From the NCBI GenBank assembly GCA_963702105.1, contig OY969712.1, forward strand, positions 4,526,001 through 4,590,000: a stretch of DNA of 64,000 nt, written 5' to 3'. The translations under genes were made by a program, and so were the position numbers. Shown here piece by piece: positions 45,273-54,383 of the stretch. The first letter of the stretch is position 1, and the number at the start of each line of letters is the position of its first letter. Origin of the DNA: ZC4RG20 sp963702105 (GTDB lineage Bacteria; Pseudomonadota; Gammaproteobacteria; Steroidobacterales; Rariloculaceae). The notes beneath the pieces are model-generated. The model worked only from the letters and a program-made list of their open reading frames with translations. It made no database searches and was not told where the DNA came from.

Positions 45273-45764
45273 TCAGCGCCCCGCCCGCTGGGCCCTGACC
45301 CACTCGCCCGCGAGCCGCAGCAGCACGTCGGCCTGCTCCCGGCTCACGGCCTCCGTGGGGGCGTAAGGGGCCTCCACGAGCAGCCAGCCCTCGCGCGTGA
45401 AGGCCTCCCTGTGCCAACGCGCGTCGAGGTACTCGAGCCATCGGCGGCCCGCGAGGCCGGGGACGCCGCCTGCACGGGGCCCGCCTCCGACGGTCATCGC
45501 ATATCGGCGCAGCACGGTCGAGAGCCTCTGCAGACAGCGGACGGGCTCCTCGCCGGCCTCGAGTGCGGCCGCGAGCGATGCGAGCGTGCGCAGCACCGCG
45601 CGCCGGTTGCGCCGCCTGTAGTAGTGCAGCCCCGCATAAGCACCGGCCGCAAGCACGAGCGCCGCGAGCAGCCACCAGCCCGGCGCGGGCGGCCACCAGC
45701 CCACGGGCGCGGGCAGATGGATGTCGCGCAGCGGCAGCTTGCTGAAGTCGACGCTCGGGTTCAT
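45273..45764 (-). CDS. DUF4381 membrane protein
   Basis: A 163-residue protein with the DUF4381 opening (LPLRDIHLPAPVGWWPPAPGWWLLAALVL), which includes one transmembrane helix at about 28-48, then a cytosolic helical part (LSTVLRRYAM, RRWLEYLD). It overlaps the DUF58 stop by ATGA. DUF4381 sits between DUF58 and BatA in many proteobacterial moxR operons; its role is unknown. Confidence 0.9.
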   Translation of the reverse strand: MNPSVDFSKLPLRDIHLPAPVGWWPPAPGWWLLAALVLAAGAYAGLHYYRRRNRRAVLRTLASLAAALEAGEEPVRCLQRLSTVLRRYAMTVGGGPRAGGVPGLAGRRWLEYLDARWHREAFTREGWLLVEAPYAPTEAVSREQADVLLRLAGEWVRAQRAGR

Positions 45765-46696
45765 CGGTTCCTGAAACGCTGTGTCAGTACTCTACGCGGA
45801 TCGTCGATCGTCGCACACTCGATGAGCTCCATGCCCGGCAGGCGGCCCAGGGCCTCGAGCTGCGCCCGGCGCTGCGCGAACCGCGCCCGGTGCTCCTCAC
45901 GAAGCGTCGAGTCGCCCGTGTCGATCGCAAACGCGCGGCCGCCGGTGTTGATTCGATAGTGGCCCGGCGGCGGAAGTTCAGCCTCGACAGGATCGAAGAA
46001 GTGCACGAGGAAGACTTCGCCGTGGCTCGCGAGCTCGCGCAGGTGCCGGTCGGCATCGGGGCCGAGCCCGCGAAAGTCGCTGAGCAGGAAGATCTGGCTG
46101 CCGGGCCGCACGACGCGCGTGAGCCGCTGCAGCGCATGGTCCGCGGCGGCCGCGTCGGTCGCGCCGCGCCCGGCGCCGCCCGGCGCCCGCCAAAAGACCT
46201 CGCGCGCGACGATCTGAAACAACTGCAGCGCGGAGCGCCGCCCGAGGCGCGGCCTGAACTCCTCGTGCTCGGACTCGGAGAACACGAGGCCGCCGAAGCG
46301 GTCGCCGTTGCCGATTGCGCTCCAGGCCACGAGCGCGGCCGTCTCCGCCGCGCGCACGGCCTTGAAGGCGCCGCGCGTCGCGAACAGCATCGAGGCGCGC
46401 AGATCGAGCCAGACCATGACGGGCCGGTTGCGCTCCTCGCGGAAGATCTTGGTATGGGGCTTGCCCGTGCGCGCCGTCACGCGCCAGTCCATGGTCCGCA
46501 GATCGTCCCCGGGCTGGTATAGGCGGGATTCGTCGAACTCCACGCCGCGCCCCTTGAACGCCGAGAGATGGCCGCCGGCCATCTGTGCCCTGACCCGCCG
46601 CGAGCCGAGCTTGAGCGACTCGCCGGCGGCCTTGAGCCCGATCAGGCCCTCCAGCGTCACGCGCGCCGGCTCGAGCCCGCCGCCAGGGCCGCTCAC
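45761..46696 (-). CDS. DUF58 protein of the moxR operon
   Basis: A 311-residue, probably cytosolic protein. The DUF58 signature is clear: GRGVEFDESRLYQPGDDLRTMDWRVTARTGKPHTKIFREERN. A VWA-like fold is suggested by VWLDLRASM and the FLLSDFRGLG strand. ATG 46696 overlaps the moxR stop by four bases. DUF58 proteins nearly always accompany MoxR ATPases, and may be clients or adaptors. Confidence 0.93.
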   Translation of the reverse strand: MSGPGGGLEPARVTLEGLIGLKAAGESLKLGSRRVRAQMAGGHLSAFKGRGVEFDESRLYQPGDDLRTMDWRVTARTGKPHTKIFREERNRPVMVWLDLRASMLFATRGAFKAVRAAETAALVAWSAIGNGDRFGGLVFSESEHEEFRPRLGRRSALQLFQIVAREVFWRAPGGAGRGATDAAAADHALQRLTRVVRPGSQIFLLSDFRGLGPDADRHLRELASHGEVFLVHFFDPVEAELPPPGHYRINTGGRAFAIDTGDSTLREEHRARFAQRRAQLEALGRLPGMELIECATIDDPRRVLTQRFRNR

Positions 46697-47667
46697 GGCA
46701 CGCCGACTCTCGCGAGCAGCGTATCGACGACCTCGTCGGGCGTCCGGCCCGCGGCCTCGGCCTCGTAGCTCAGCAGGATCCGATGCCGCAGGATGTCATG
46801 CGCCACCGACTGGATGTCCTCGGGCGTCACATAATCGCGGCCCGCGAGCCATGCGTGCGCGCGCGAGCAGCGATCGAGCGCGATTGTCGCGCGCGGGCTC
46901 GCGCCGTACTGCAGCACGTCGCCGAGATCGTCGCCGTAGCGGGAAGGGTTGCGCGTCGCGAGCACGACCTGCACGAGATACTCCTCGAGCGGTTCGGCGA
47001 GGTACAGGTCGAGCACCTCGTCGCGGGCGTCGAAGACCTCGCGCTGAGTCAGCTGTTCCTCGGGCGCGAAGATCTTGCGGTCCTCGCGCGCGCGCCTGCT
47101 CTCCGCGCGGTTCAGCGCGAGAATCGCGCGCTCACCCTCCGCGTCCGGGTAATTGACGAGGACATGCAACAAAAAGCGGTCCAGCTGCGCTTCGGGGAGC
47201 GCATAGGTGCCTTCCTGCTCTATCGGGTTTTGGGTGGCCATGACCATGAAGAGGGCCGGCAGCCGGTACGTGACCGAGCCGACCGTGATCTGCCGCTCGC
47301 CCATGGCCTCGAGCAGCGCGGATTGGACTTTGGCCGGCGCGCGGTTGACCTCGTCCGCGAGGACGAGATTGTGAAACAGCGGCCCCTCCCGGAACGCGAA
47401 CGAGCCGTCCTGGGGGCGATAGATCTCCGTGCCGGTCAGATCGGCCGGCAGCAGGTCGGGGGTGAACTGCAGGCGATGGAAGTCGCCCTCGATGCTGTGG
47501 CTCAGCACCTTGATCGCGCGCGTTTTCGCGAGCCCGGGGGCGCCCTCGACGAGCAGATGGCCGTCACAGAGCAGCGCGATGAGCATGCGGTTCAGCAGCT
47601 GTTCCTGACCGACGACCAGACCCTTGAGATGCGCCTCGAGGCGGAGGAACTTCTGTTGCAGCGACAT
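46693..47667 (-). CDS. MoxR-family AAA+ ATPase
   Basis: A 324-residue cytosolic chaperone-like ATPase heading the operon. Walker A is EGAPGLAKT, Walker B LVLADEVNRAPAKVQSALLEAM, sensor 1 ATQNPIEQEGTYALPEAQLDRF, and the C-terminal lid helices follow (YGASPRATIALDRCSRAHAW). ATG 47667 is used; TTG 47685 would add six residues. MoxR ATPases act with the VWA proteins encoded downstream. No clear promoter is visible in the 120-bp divergent gap. Confidence 0.94.
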   Translation of the reverse strand: MSLQQKFLRLEAHLKGLVVGQEQLLNRMLIALLCDGHLLVEGAPGLAKTRAIKVLSHSIEGDFHRLQFTPDLLPADLTGTEIYRPQDGSFAFREGPLFHNLVLADEVNRAPAKVQSALLEAMGERQITVGSVTYRLPALFMVMATQNPIEQEGTYALPEAQLDRFLLHVLVNYPDAEGERAILALNRAESRRAREDRKIFAPEEQLTQREVFDARDEVLDLYLAEPLEEYLVQVVLATRNPSRYGDDLGDVLQYGASPRATIALDRCSRAHAWLAGRDYVTPEDIQSVAHDILRHRILLSYEAEAAGRTPDEVVDTLLARVGVP

Positions 47668-47787
47668 GTGCTCGTGCCGGACCAAAGCGGATCATTCTAG
47701 CGACGGCCCAAGGGCTAGGCCAGCGCGGCCATGGCGCGCTAAGCTGCCCTTCTCGCCCCCCGGACTCTCGATCGCGCCCCAATTGCC

Positions 47788-50217
47788 ATGAATCGCAGGA
47801 AGCGATGCCGGAAAGCCGCCCTGATCTTCGCGGCCGGCCTCGCCGCGGCACTCGCGGTGAGTGCGGGCTTGGGCTTCGCGCTCGTCTCGGCCTCGCTGCC
47901 GCGCCACGGCGGGCGCGCGACCGTGCCCGGGCTCGCCGCGCCCGTGCGCGTCGAGCTCGACGGGCTCGGAATTCCGCGGCTGCATGCCCGCTCGCTCGAG
48001 GACGCTTATCGGGCCGAGGGCTTCGCGCATGCCCAGGCGCGCTTCTTCGAAATGGACCTCGCGCGGCGCAGCGCGGCCGGCGAGCTCGCCGCACTCGTCG
48101 GGCGCGCGGCGCTGCCGCTCGACGAGAAGTCCCGTCCTTACGGCTTTCGCGGGCGTGCCCGGGCCGTCCTCGCAGCGCTGCCCGCGCGCGAGCGCGGCTG
48201 GCTCGAGGCGTATGCGCAAGGCGTCAACGCGGGGCTCGGCGACCTCCGCGGCCGTCCCCCCGCCTACTGGGCGCTCGGCGCGCGGCCCGAGCCCTGGAAG
48301 CCCGAGGACAGCCTGCTCGTTGCGTACGCGTTCTACACGATGCTCTCGGACAACGAGAACTACGAGGAGCCGCAGGGCGTCATGAAGGCGACCCTGCCGG
48401 AGAGCGTGTACCGGTTCCTCACGCCGACGACCTCGCGCTTCGACCGCCCGCTCGCGGGCCTCGCCGCCGGAGACGCGACGGGCGGCTATCGGGCGCTGCC
48501 GATTCCGCCGGCCGAGGACCTGCGCGCTGCGCGGGCGCCGATGTCTTCGCCGTCACCGTCAGCGTCACCGTCGCCGGCGCCCGCGCCTCCGGTTCCGCCC
48601 GCGCCGGCTCCCATCGTCGAGCCGCCGCTGACGGGGCCCGCCTCGAACGAGTGGGCCGTGGCGGCGAGCCGGTCCGCGACGGGCGCGGCCATGGTCGCGA
48701 ACGATCCGCACCTGACGCTGCGCCTGCCGAACAGTTTCTATCGGACGGAGCTGTACTGGCACGGCCATGCGGCGCGCGGCCTCGGCATACCCGGTCTGCC
48801 GGGCATCATCGTCGGCGCCACGGACCGCCTGGCCTGGGGCGTCACGGTGAGCTACGTCGATCAGGCCGACTGGGTCGTCGTCGAGACCGCGCCCGACGCT
48901 CCAGGGCGGTACCTCGTCCCGGGCGGCAGCGAAGCCTTCCGCATCGACCACGAACGCATCGCCGTGCGCGGCGGGCCGCCCGTCACGATCGCCGTGAAGA
49001 CGACACGCTGGGGCCCGGTGCTCGCCCGCGACTGGCGCGGCCGGCCACTGGCTCTGCACGCGGCGTGGCTCGAGCCCGATGGGCTCGACCTCGAGATGCT
49101 GGGCCTGCTCGAAACGCCGAACGCCGCCGCGGGCGTCGAGCTCGTCGACCGCTGGCACGGCCCCTCGCTGAACTGGGTTTTCGCGGATACGGGCGGCCAT
49201 ATCGCCTGGACCGTCAACGGGCCGATCCCGAAGCGCCGCGGTCTCGACGGCAGCGTTCCCGAGTCTTGGGCCGCCGGAGACCGCGGCTGGCAGGGCCGGC
49301 TCGAGCCGCCGCGGCTCGAGGACCCGGCCGACGGCGTGCTGTTCACGGCCAACAACCGGACGCTGGCCGAGCCCGACGCCGATTCGCTTACGCACATGTG
49401 GATGCGGCCGCTGCGGGCAAAGCGCATCGCCGACATGCTGGCCGAGCACCCGCGTCTCGACGCGCGCACGTCCCTCGCGATGCAGCTCGACACGCGCGCC
49501 GAAGGTTACGACTTCGTGCGCGACATCGCCCTCGAGGTGCTCGCCCCCGACGATCCGGACCCGGTCCTGCGCCGCGTGCGCGCTCATGTGGCGGCCTGGA
49601 ACGGCCGCGCCGACGCGGATCAGCCGGGCTTCAGGCTGCTGCAGGTCTTCTACCGCGCGCTGCTCGAACGCGTGCTCTCGCCGCTGCTCGCGCGGCCGCG
49701 GGCGGCCGACCCGGCCTTCGTCTACCGCTGGCCGCTCGCGGACGAGCCGCTGCGCCGGCTGCTCGAGGCGCGGCCGGCAGCGCTGCTGCCCGAAACATTC
49801 GCGACCTGGCAGGCGTATCTGCGCAACGTGCTCGTCGAAGCCGTCCACGGGCTCGAGCGCGATCCGCAGGGCAACGGCCCCGACGCGCCCTGGGGCGCGG
49901 TGAACCGGCTCGAGGTGAGTCACCCGCTCGCACGCGTCCCGTTGCTCGGGCGCTGGCTGCGCCTGCCGAGCGTGCCGCTGTCCGGCTCCATGGTTTCCGT
50001 GCGTGTCCTCGCGCCCGACTTCGGCGCGGTGTTTCGCATGGACGTGGCTCCCGGCAGCCCCGAGGCGGGACTGCTCGAGATGGCGGGCGGCCAGAGCGGA
50101 CACCCGCTGTCCGCGCACTTCGAAGACCAGGAGCGGGCCTGGGAGCACGGCACACCGGCGCCCTTCCTGGCCGGGCCGATCGAGGCATCGTTCGAGCTCG
50201 AGCCGCAGCCGCCCTAG
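47788..50217 (+). CDS. Penicillin acylase family (Ntn-hydrolase) protein
   Basis: An 809-residue exported enzyme. A signal or anchor helix (about 10-33) leads to the alpha chain (VRVELDGLGIPRLHARSLEDAYRAEGFAHAQ), a Ser/Pro/Ala-rich spacer (about 250-280) and the autoprocessing site ASNEW with predicted nucleophile Ser286, followed by MVANDPHLTLRLPN. The family cleaves amides such as penicillins, cephalosporins or acyl-homoserine lactones; the substrate cannot be read from the sequence. Divergent from moxR; its stop overlaps that of the opposing lipoprotein gene. Confidence 0.92.
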   Translation: MNRRKRCRKAALIFAAGLAAALAVSAGLGFALVSASLPRHGGRATVPGLAAPVRVELDGLGIPRLHARSLEDAYRAEGFAHAQARFFEMDLARRSAAGELAALVGRAALPLDEKSRPYGFRGRARAVLAALPARERGWLEAYAQGVNAGLGDLRGRPPAYWALGARPEPWKPEDSLLVAYAFYTMLSDNENYEEPQGVMKATLPESVYRFLTPTTSRFDRPLAGLAAGDATGGYRALPIPPAEDLRAARAPMSSPSPSASPSPAPAPPVPPAPAPIVEPPLTGPASNEWAVAASRSATGAAMVANDPHLTLRLPNSFYRTELYWHGHAARGLGIPGLPGIIVGATDRLAWGVTVSYVDQADWVVVETAPDAPGRYLVPGGSEAFRIDHERIAVRGGPPVTIAVKTTRWGPVLARDWRGRPLALHAAWLEPDGLDLEMLGLLETPNAAAGVELVDRWHGPSLNWVFADTGGHIAWTVNGPIPKRRGLDGSVPESWAAGDRGWQGRLEPPRLEDPADGVLFTANNRTLAEPDADSLTHMWMRPLRAKRIADMLAEHPRLDARTSLAMQLDTRAEGYDFVRDIALEVLAPDDPDPVLRRVRAHVAAWNGRADADQPGFRLLQVFYRALLERVLSPLLARPRAADPAFVYRWPLADEPLRRLLEARPAALLPETFATWQAYLRNVLVEAVHGLERDPQGNGPDAPWGAVNRLEVSHPLARVPLLGRWLRLPSVPLSGSMVSVRVLAPDFGAVFRMDVAPGSPEAGLLEMAGGQSGHPLSAHFEDQERAWEHGTPAPFLAGPIEASFELEPQPP

Positions 50218-51273
50218 CTAATGGGGAAGCGGAGCCACTGGGGCAGCACACGCTCGATGACGGGCGGATCCGGATCGTCGAAGTGCCCGTGCACCACGTA
50301 GAGCGCGCCCTCCGCCACGGCGGCCGTCGTCGCTCGAGACTGGAAGCTCGCCGAGCCCGCGGCCGTCGCGTTGTACCAGTCGTCGCGGCTCGCAAGCAGC
50401 ACGACGCGGTTCTTGCTGTTGCTCACGACGGCGAGCCGGCCGTCCGGCAGGAACACCATGCCGTCCGCGCCCTCGATGGGTGCAGGCAACCCGATCTCGT
50501 TCATTTCCGCCGGGTCGCCCGGCTTCAGCCGGTAGAGGTGCGAGCCGCCGATGACGATCAGAGTCCCGTCGGGCGCCGCGACGATGCCGTTCAGCGGCTG
50601 CTCTTCCTTCGACCCGAAACGAAACAGCACGCGCGGCTTCTCGTCGGGCCCGACGGCGTAGACGACGTTCTGCCGCGAATCCGTCACGTATGCAGTCCCG
50701 TCGTCCCCGGCGGCGACGTCGTTCGCGAAGTACTCCGCATTGGGGGGCGGGCGGCGCTCCGCCTTCGAGAGATCGACCATCGCGATGCGCTGCCCCGAAT
50801 CGAGCGCATAGATTCCGAGCTTGGCCTGGCCCTTGGACTTGCCGTCGAAGACGGCACGGTCCGAGTTGCAGACGAGGAGCCGGTTGTGCGCCGCGTCCAC
50901 CTCGATGCCGACCGAGGAGACGAGATCCGGGTCGGTCACGAACGGCGTGACGGCACCGTCGGCGCCGATCTGAAACACCGTGCCCTCGGCCAGCGAGCCC
51001 GTAAGGAAGCGCATGCGGGCAGAATCGAACTCGAGCCCCTCCGGTGCGAAGCCCGTGCGCTTCGCGACGATGCGGGCCGGTAGGCCCGAGGGCGCATGCG
51101 GCTCGGAACGTCGCGGCCGGCGACGGCGCCCCCGTAACCGCCCCCGCAACCGCACCGGCGCCCGCGCTCGCCGGCGGAGCCGGTGTCGGCTCGGTGGCGG
51201 TCGTCGCGCCCGGCCCCTTGGAGCAGGCTGCGAGCACGGCTACGGCCGCCGCGATACCGATGCGGCGGATCAT
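50214..51273 (-). pseudogene. Beta-propeller (SMP-30/NHL-like) lipoprotein with a broken frame
   Basis: ATG 51273 opens a clear lipoprotein signal (MIRRIGIAAAVAVLAACSKG). After an Ala/Gly/Pro linker the frame is lost; the folded domain continues in another frame from about 51110: IVAKRTGFAPEGLEFDSARM, FANDVAAGDDGTAYVTDSRQNVVYAV, LNGIVAAPDGTLIVIGG, repeated blades of an SMP-30/gluconolactonase-like propeller. The span is 1060 bp, one base over a multiple of three. Two runs of five G at about 51125-51150 are likely indel sites, so this may be a sequencing error rather than a true pseudogene. It follows the PQQ dehydrogenase by 22 bp. Confidence 0.65.
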
Positions 51274-51295
51274 CGCCGAAAGCACGATGAGCGAC

Positions 51296-53479
51296 TCACT
51301 CGTCCGGCAGCGCAAAGACCCAGATCGTCGAGCTGCGCACGACGGGCAGGTCGATCTCGGGCACGAGGCTCGGGAACGTGACCGACTGCGGCGAGCCGTA
51401 ACCGACCACCATCGCGACGTACTGCTTGCCGTCGACCTCGAAGCTGATCGGCGCCGAGCTCGGCACGTCGTTGAGCCGCGTCCGCCACAGGCGCTCCCCG
51501 GAAGACGCATCGTACGCGCTGAACCAGCGGTCGAGCGCCCCCGCGAACACGAGGCCGCCCGCCGTCGCGAGCACGCCCGTCGTCTGCGGCGCGCGCTGGC
51601 GGTCGATCCAGAGCGGCTTGTGCGTCGCGAGGTCCACGGCCTCGAGGCGGCCCAGCCGCCCGTCGCTGTCGAGACGCGGCCGAATGGTGAAGCGCACGCC
51701 GGTAGAGAGCCCGCCGCGCTCGCCCTGCGGCACGGGCGTCAGGTTCATGCACGACTCGACGAGCGGCACGTAGAGCACGCGCTTGCGGGGATCGATCGAG
51801 CCCGGAATCCAGCTCTTGGCCCCGCCCGCATGCGGGCACACGGTGATCGCGCGCTCGCGGCTCGGAATCAGATCGGGGTCGATGCTCTTCGCACCCGTCT
51901 TCGGATCCACGGCCGTGATGATGTTCTGCAGACCCATGTCCATCGAGAACAGATACTGCCCCGTGTGCGCGTCGAGCGCGTCGTAGAGCGCCTCCTTGCC
52001 CGAGGTCAGCACGACGCGGCGGGTTTCGCCGCCGACCGGCAGATCGACGAGCTGGCGCTCGAACGCCCAGTCGAAGTCCCACTGGTCATTCGGCACGTGC
52101 TGGAAGTACCAGACGAGCTTGCCCGTATCGGGATTCAGCGCGAGCGTCGCGTTGGTGTAGAGGGCCTTGTTCGTGATACCCGGCTTGTCTACGGGATCGC
52201 GCAGCGGCCCCGTGTCGTAAGTCGGCGCCGGCCCGAAGAACGCAAGGTTCTGCTCGGCGTCGTAACTGCCCGCCGTCCACACCGAACCGCCCGTCCGTTT
52301 CTCGAGCGGCAGCCCGTTCCAGGAGTTGCCGCCCGGCTCGCCGGGCCGCGCAATCGAGTAGAACCGCCAGATTTCGCGGCCCGTTTCGGCGTCGAGGCCG
52401 ACGATGTAGGAGCCGCCCGGCCCCTGCCCGTTGATGCCCTGTAGGATCTTGCCGTGCGCCGCGAGCGGGCCGCCCGTGATCCCGAAGCCGAGGCTCGTAT
52501 CGGCGACGGGTTGATCCCAGACCACGCGGCCCGTCTTCGCCTCGAGCGCGACGACGTGCGCATCCGAAGTGCCGAAATAGATCTTGTCCCCGTAAAGCGC
52601 GAGGTTGCGCTTGACCGTCGGACGCACGTTGCGCGGCAGCTGGCGCTGGTAGTGCCAGAGCTCGTCGCCCGTCTTCGCGTCGAGCGCCTGCACGTTGTCG
52701 CCGTAGCTGTGCACGAAGATCACGCCGTCGTGCTCGAGGGGCGTCGCCGCGTTCGGGCCGGCCGGCAGCGTGAGCGTCCAGGCCACGCGCAATTGTTTGA
52801 CGTTCGCGGCCGTGACCTGCTCGAGCGGGCTGAAGCCCTGATCGTCGTACGTCCGCCGCCATGTGAGCCACTCGCCGGGGCGCGGATCATCGAGCATCGC
52901 GTCGGTGACAGGCTTGTAGCGGGCGAACGGATTCGGCGGCGCGGGCCAGGACGGCAGCGCGACGCCCGCGGTCACGGGCCCGCCCGGGCTGCGGCTGCGC
53001 AGCCGCTGCTGTTCGGTCGTCGCCTGGCCCGGTACGCGCATGGCCGCGAGCAACTGCGGATCGGCGGGCAGCGCCGAATCGCCGGCCGCGACGCCGTTGC
53101 GCTCGAGCAGGAACGCGACGAGCGCGGCGTAGGCGTCGTCGCCGAGCTGGCCCGCAAGCCCCGGCGGCATGGCGCTGTGCAGATAATCATAGAGCTCGTC
53201 GACCCCGTGCCCCGCCCAGCGGTTCGCGAAGGTCTGCCCGGTCAGCGCGGGCCCGAACTCGCCGTCGTCGAGATGCGCGCCGTGGCACTGCGCGCAGCTG
53301 CGGCCGTACTCGGCCTCACCCTGCCGGGCCTGCGCGTCGCTGAACGCGGCAGGTTGAAACTTCGCTTCCGCTTGCGCTTGCTGGTGCGCTTGCGATTGCG
53401 GCTGCGATTGCGCGGCGGCCGTGCCGCAGCACGCGGCCAGCGCCGCGGCGGCCGCGGCCCCGATGGCCCGATTCGTCAT
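51296..53479 (-). CDS. PQQ-dependent dehydrogenase with N-terminal cytochrome c domain
   Basis: A 727-residue periplasmic quinohemoprotein. The signal peptide (1-23) and a Gln-rich linker precede a heme c domain with CAQCH (Cys62, Cys65, His66; Met ligand probably in AMPPGLAGQ). The PQQ eight-bladed propeller follows (EWLTWRRTYDDQGFSPLEQV, YFGTSDAHVVALEAKTGRVVW, and ITVCPHAGGAKSW near the cofactor). The vicinal Cys-Cys pair of methanol dehydrogenases is not seen. Heme c is usually C-terminal in type II alcohol dehydrogenases, so this order is unusual. Substrate (alcohol, aldose or other) is unknown. GGGGGTGA lies before ATG 53479. Confidence 0.9.
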   Translation of the reverse strand: MTNRAIGAAAAAALAACCGTAAAQSQPQSQAHQQAQAEAKFQPAAFSDAQARQGEAEYGRSCAQCHGAHLDDGEFGPALTGQTFANRWAGHGVDELYDYLHSAMPPGLAGQLGDDAYAALVAFLLERNGVAAGDSALPADPQLLAAMRVPGQATTEQQRLRSRSPGGPVTAGVALPSWPAPPNPFARYKPVTDAMLDDPRPGEWLTWRRTYDDQGFSPLEQVTAANVKQLRVAWTLTLPAGPNAATPLEHDGVIFVHSYGDNVQALDAKTGDELWHYQRQLPRNVRPTVKRNLALYGDKIYFGTSDAHVVALEAKTGRVVWDQPVADTSLGFGITGGPLAAHGKILQGINGQGPGGSYIVGLDAETGREIWRFYSIARPGEPGGNSWNGLPLEKRTGGSVWTAGSYDAEQNLAFFGPAPTYDTGPLRDPVDKPGITNKALYTNATLALNPDTGKLVWYFQHVPNDQWDFDWAFERQLVDLPVGGETRRVVLTSGKEALYDALDAHTGQYLFSMDMGLQNIITAVDPKTGAKSIDPDLIPSRERAITVCPHAGGAKSWIPGSIDPRKRVLYVPLVESCMNLTPVPQGERGGLSTGVRFTIRPRLDSDGRLGRLEAVDLATHKPLWIDRQRAPQTTGVLATAGGLVFAGALDRWFSAYDASSGERLWRTRLNDVPSSAPISFEVDGKQYVAMVVGYGSPQSVTFPSLVPEIDLPVVRSSTIWVFALPDE

Positions 53480-53817
53480 TGCTCACCCCCAGGTCGACTT
53501 CTCGTGGTCGAATCCGCATAGCCTACCCGATCCCGCGCGTCATTGGCTTGGATGACCGTGCCCTGCTCGGCGCCCGCGAGCAGCGACTCCGCTTGGACCG
53601 TACGCGCCTCGGGAAACGACTGGCCCGCGCCCGGATCGTAGAGCACGGGGAGCGGGACGGTCGGCGGAGGCCCCCGAAACAGACTGCATGACACCCTGCC
53701 TTTACGTGTATTTATATCCAGACGATCGACACGAAAGCCGCGCTCGTTCAATCCGATATCGGGTCGTTGCGGAGAGGAGACGCGTTCATCGCGGTCTTTT
53801 GCAGTAATCTGCGCGGA

Positions 53818-53988
53818 ATGAAGTACCACTCGATTAATCTGCTGCTCGTCCTCGCCGCCGTCGTCTGCTACTTCGTGGGATTCGGCGACGGAATCGTGCC
53901 GCTCATCGCCGCCTACTTCGTTTTGGAGCTGACTCTGGGCTTGCGCCTCCGCGCGAAGCTCAGACGCCGACTACGAGGCGGCACGTAA
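53818..53988 (+). CDS. Small two-helix membrane protein
   Basis: A 56-residue protein, ATG 53818, starting MKYHSINLLLVLAAVVCYFVG. Two transmembrane segments (about 6-20 and 25-40) are followed by an Arg/Lys-rich C-terminus. No family recognised. CGCGGA just upstream is a weak ribosome site. The 338-bp region before it (53480-53817) has no convincing gene. Confidence 0.6.
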   Translation: MKYHSINLLLVLAAVVCYFVGFGDGIVPLIAAYFVLELTLGLRLRAKLRRRLRGGT

Positions 53989-54383
53989 GGCGGAGCGCCT
54001 ACTTGCGATTCGAACGGCCGCATGCCGCGCGCCGACGTGTCCGGGATGGTGCTGGCGCGGATCAACGAGGGCGGCCGTGAGGGCATCGTCGTAAACGAGG
54101 TCGGCCGGCGCCCGGACTCGCGCGTGCGGACACCCGGGCCTCGCCCCCGGGCCCCAACGGCCGGAGGAGCCATTGCAGGCATGCAGCCATTGGCGTATCG
54201 GGAATATAGGCGGCCGACCGTATCGAGGCTTGAGGCTTGCGCCGGAATCGCCGATCCGACAGGCTGTTCCCCATTCGCCCCCCTGGATTACCATTGCTGC
54301 GATCCAGACCAGATGGACATCGCAATGGGGGAGCCTGGTCCACGGTTGTCCGGAATGGGCGCAAGCTCGGCGAGACCGCCGCC
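53989..54383. other. Intergenic region without recognisable genes
   Basis: This 395-bp stretch contains open frames on both strands but none with a family signature, good start or balanced composition. An imperfect inverted repeat (CCATTGC at 54291-54297 with GCAATGG near 54322-54328) lies within it and could fold in the leader of the downstream dioxygenase mRNA. Confidence 0.5.

Noticed and set aside
51060..51155. GTG 51155 as the genuine start of the propeller protein
   Set aside because: The added residues are an Arg/Gly/Pro run without export signal, whereas a clear lipoprotein signal exists in the other frame just upstream.
53476..53829. 117-codon minus-strand frame upstream of the PQQ gene
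   Set aside because: No recognisable motif, overlaps the start of the PQQ gene and the small membrane protein, and has no ribosome site.
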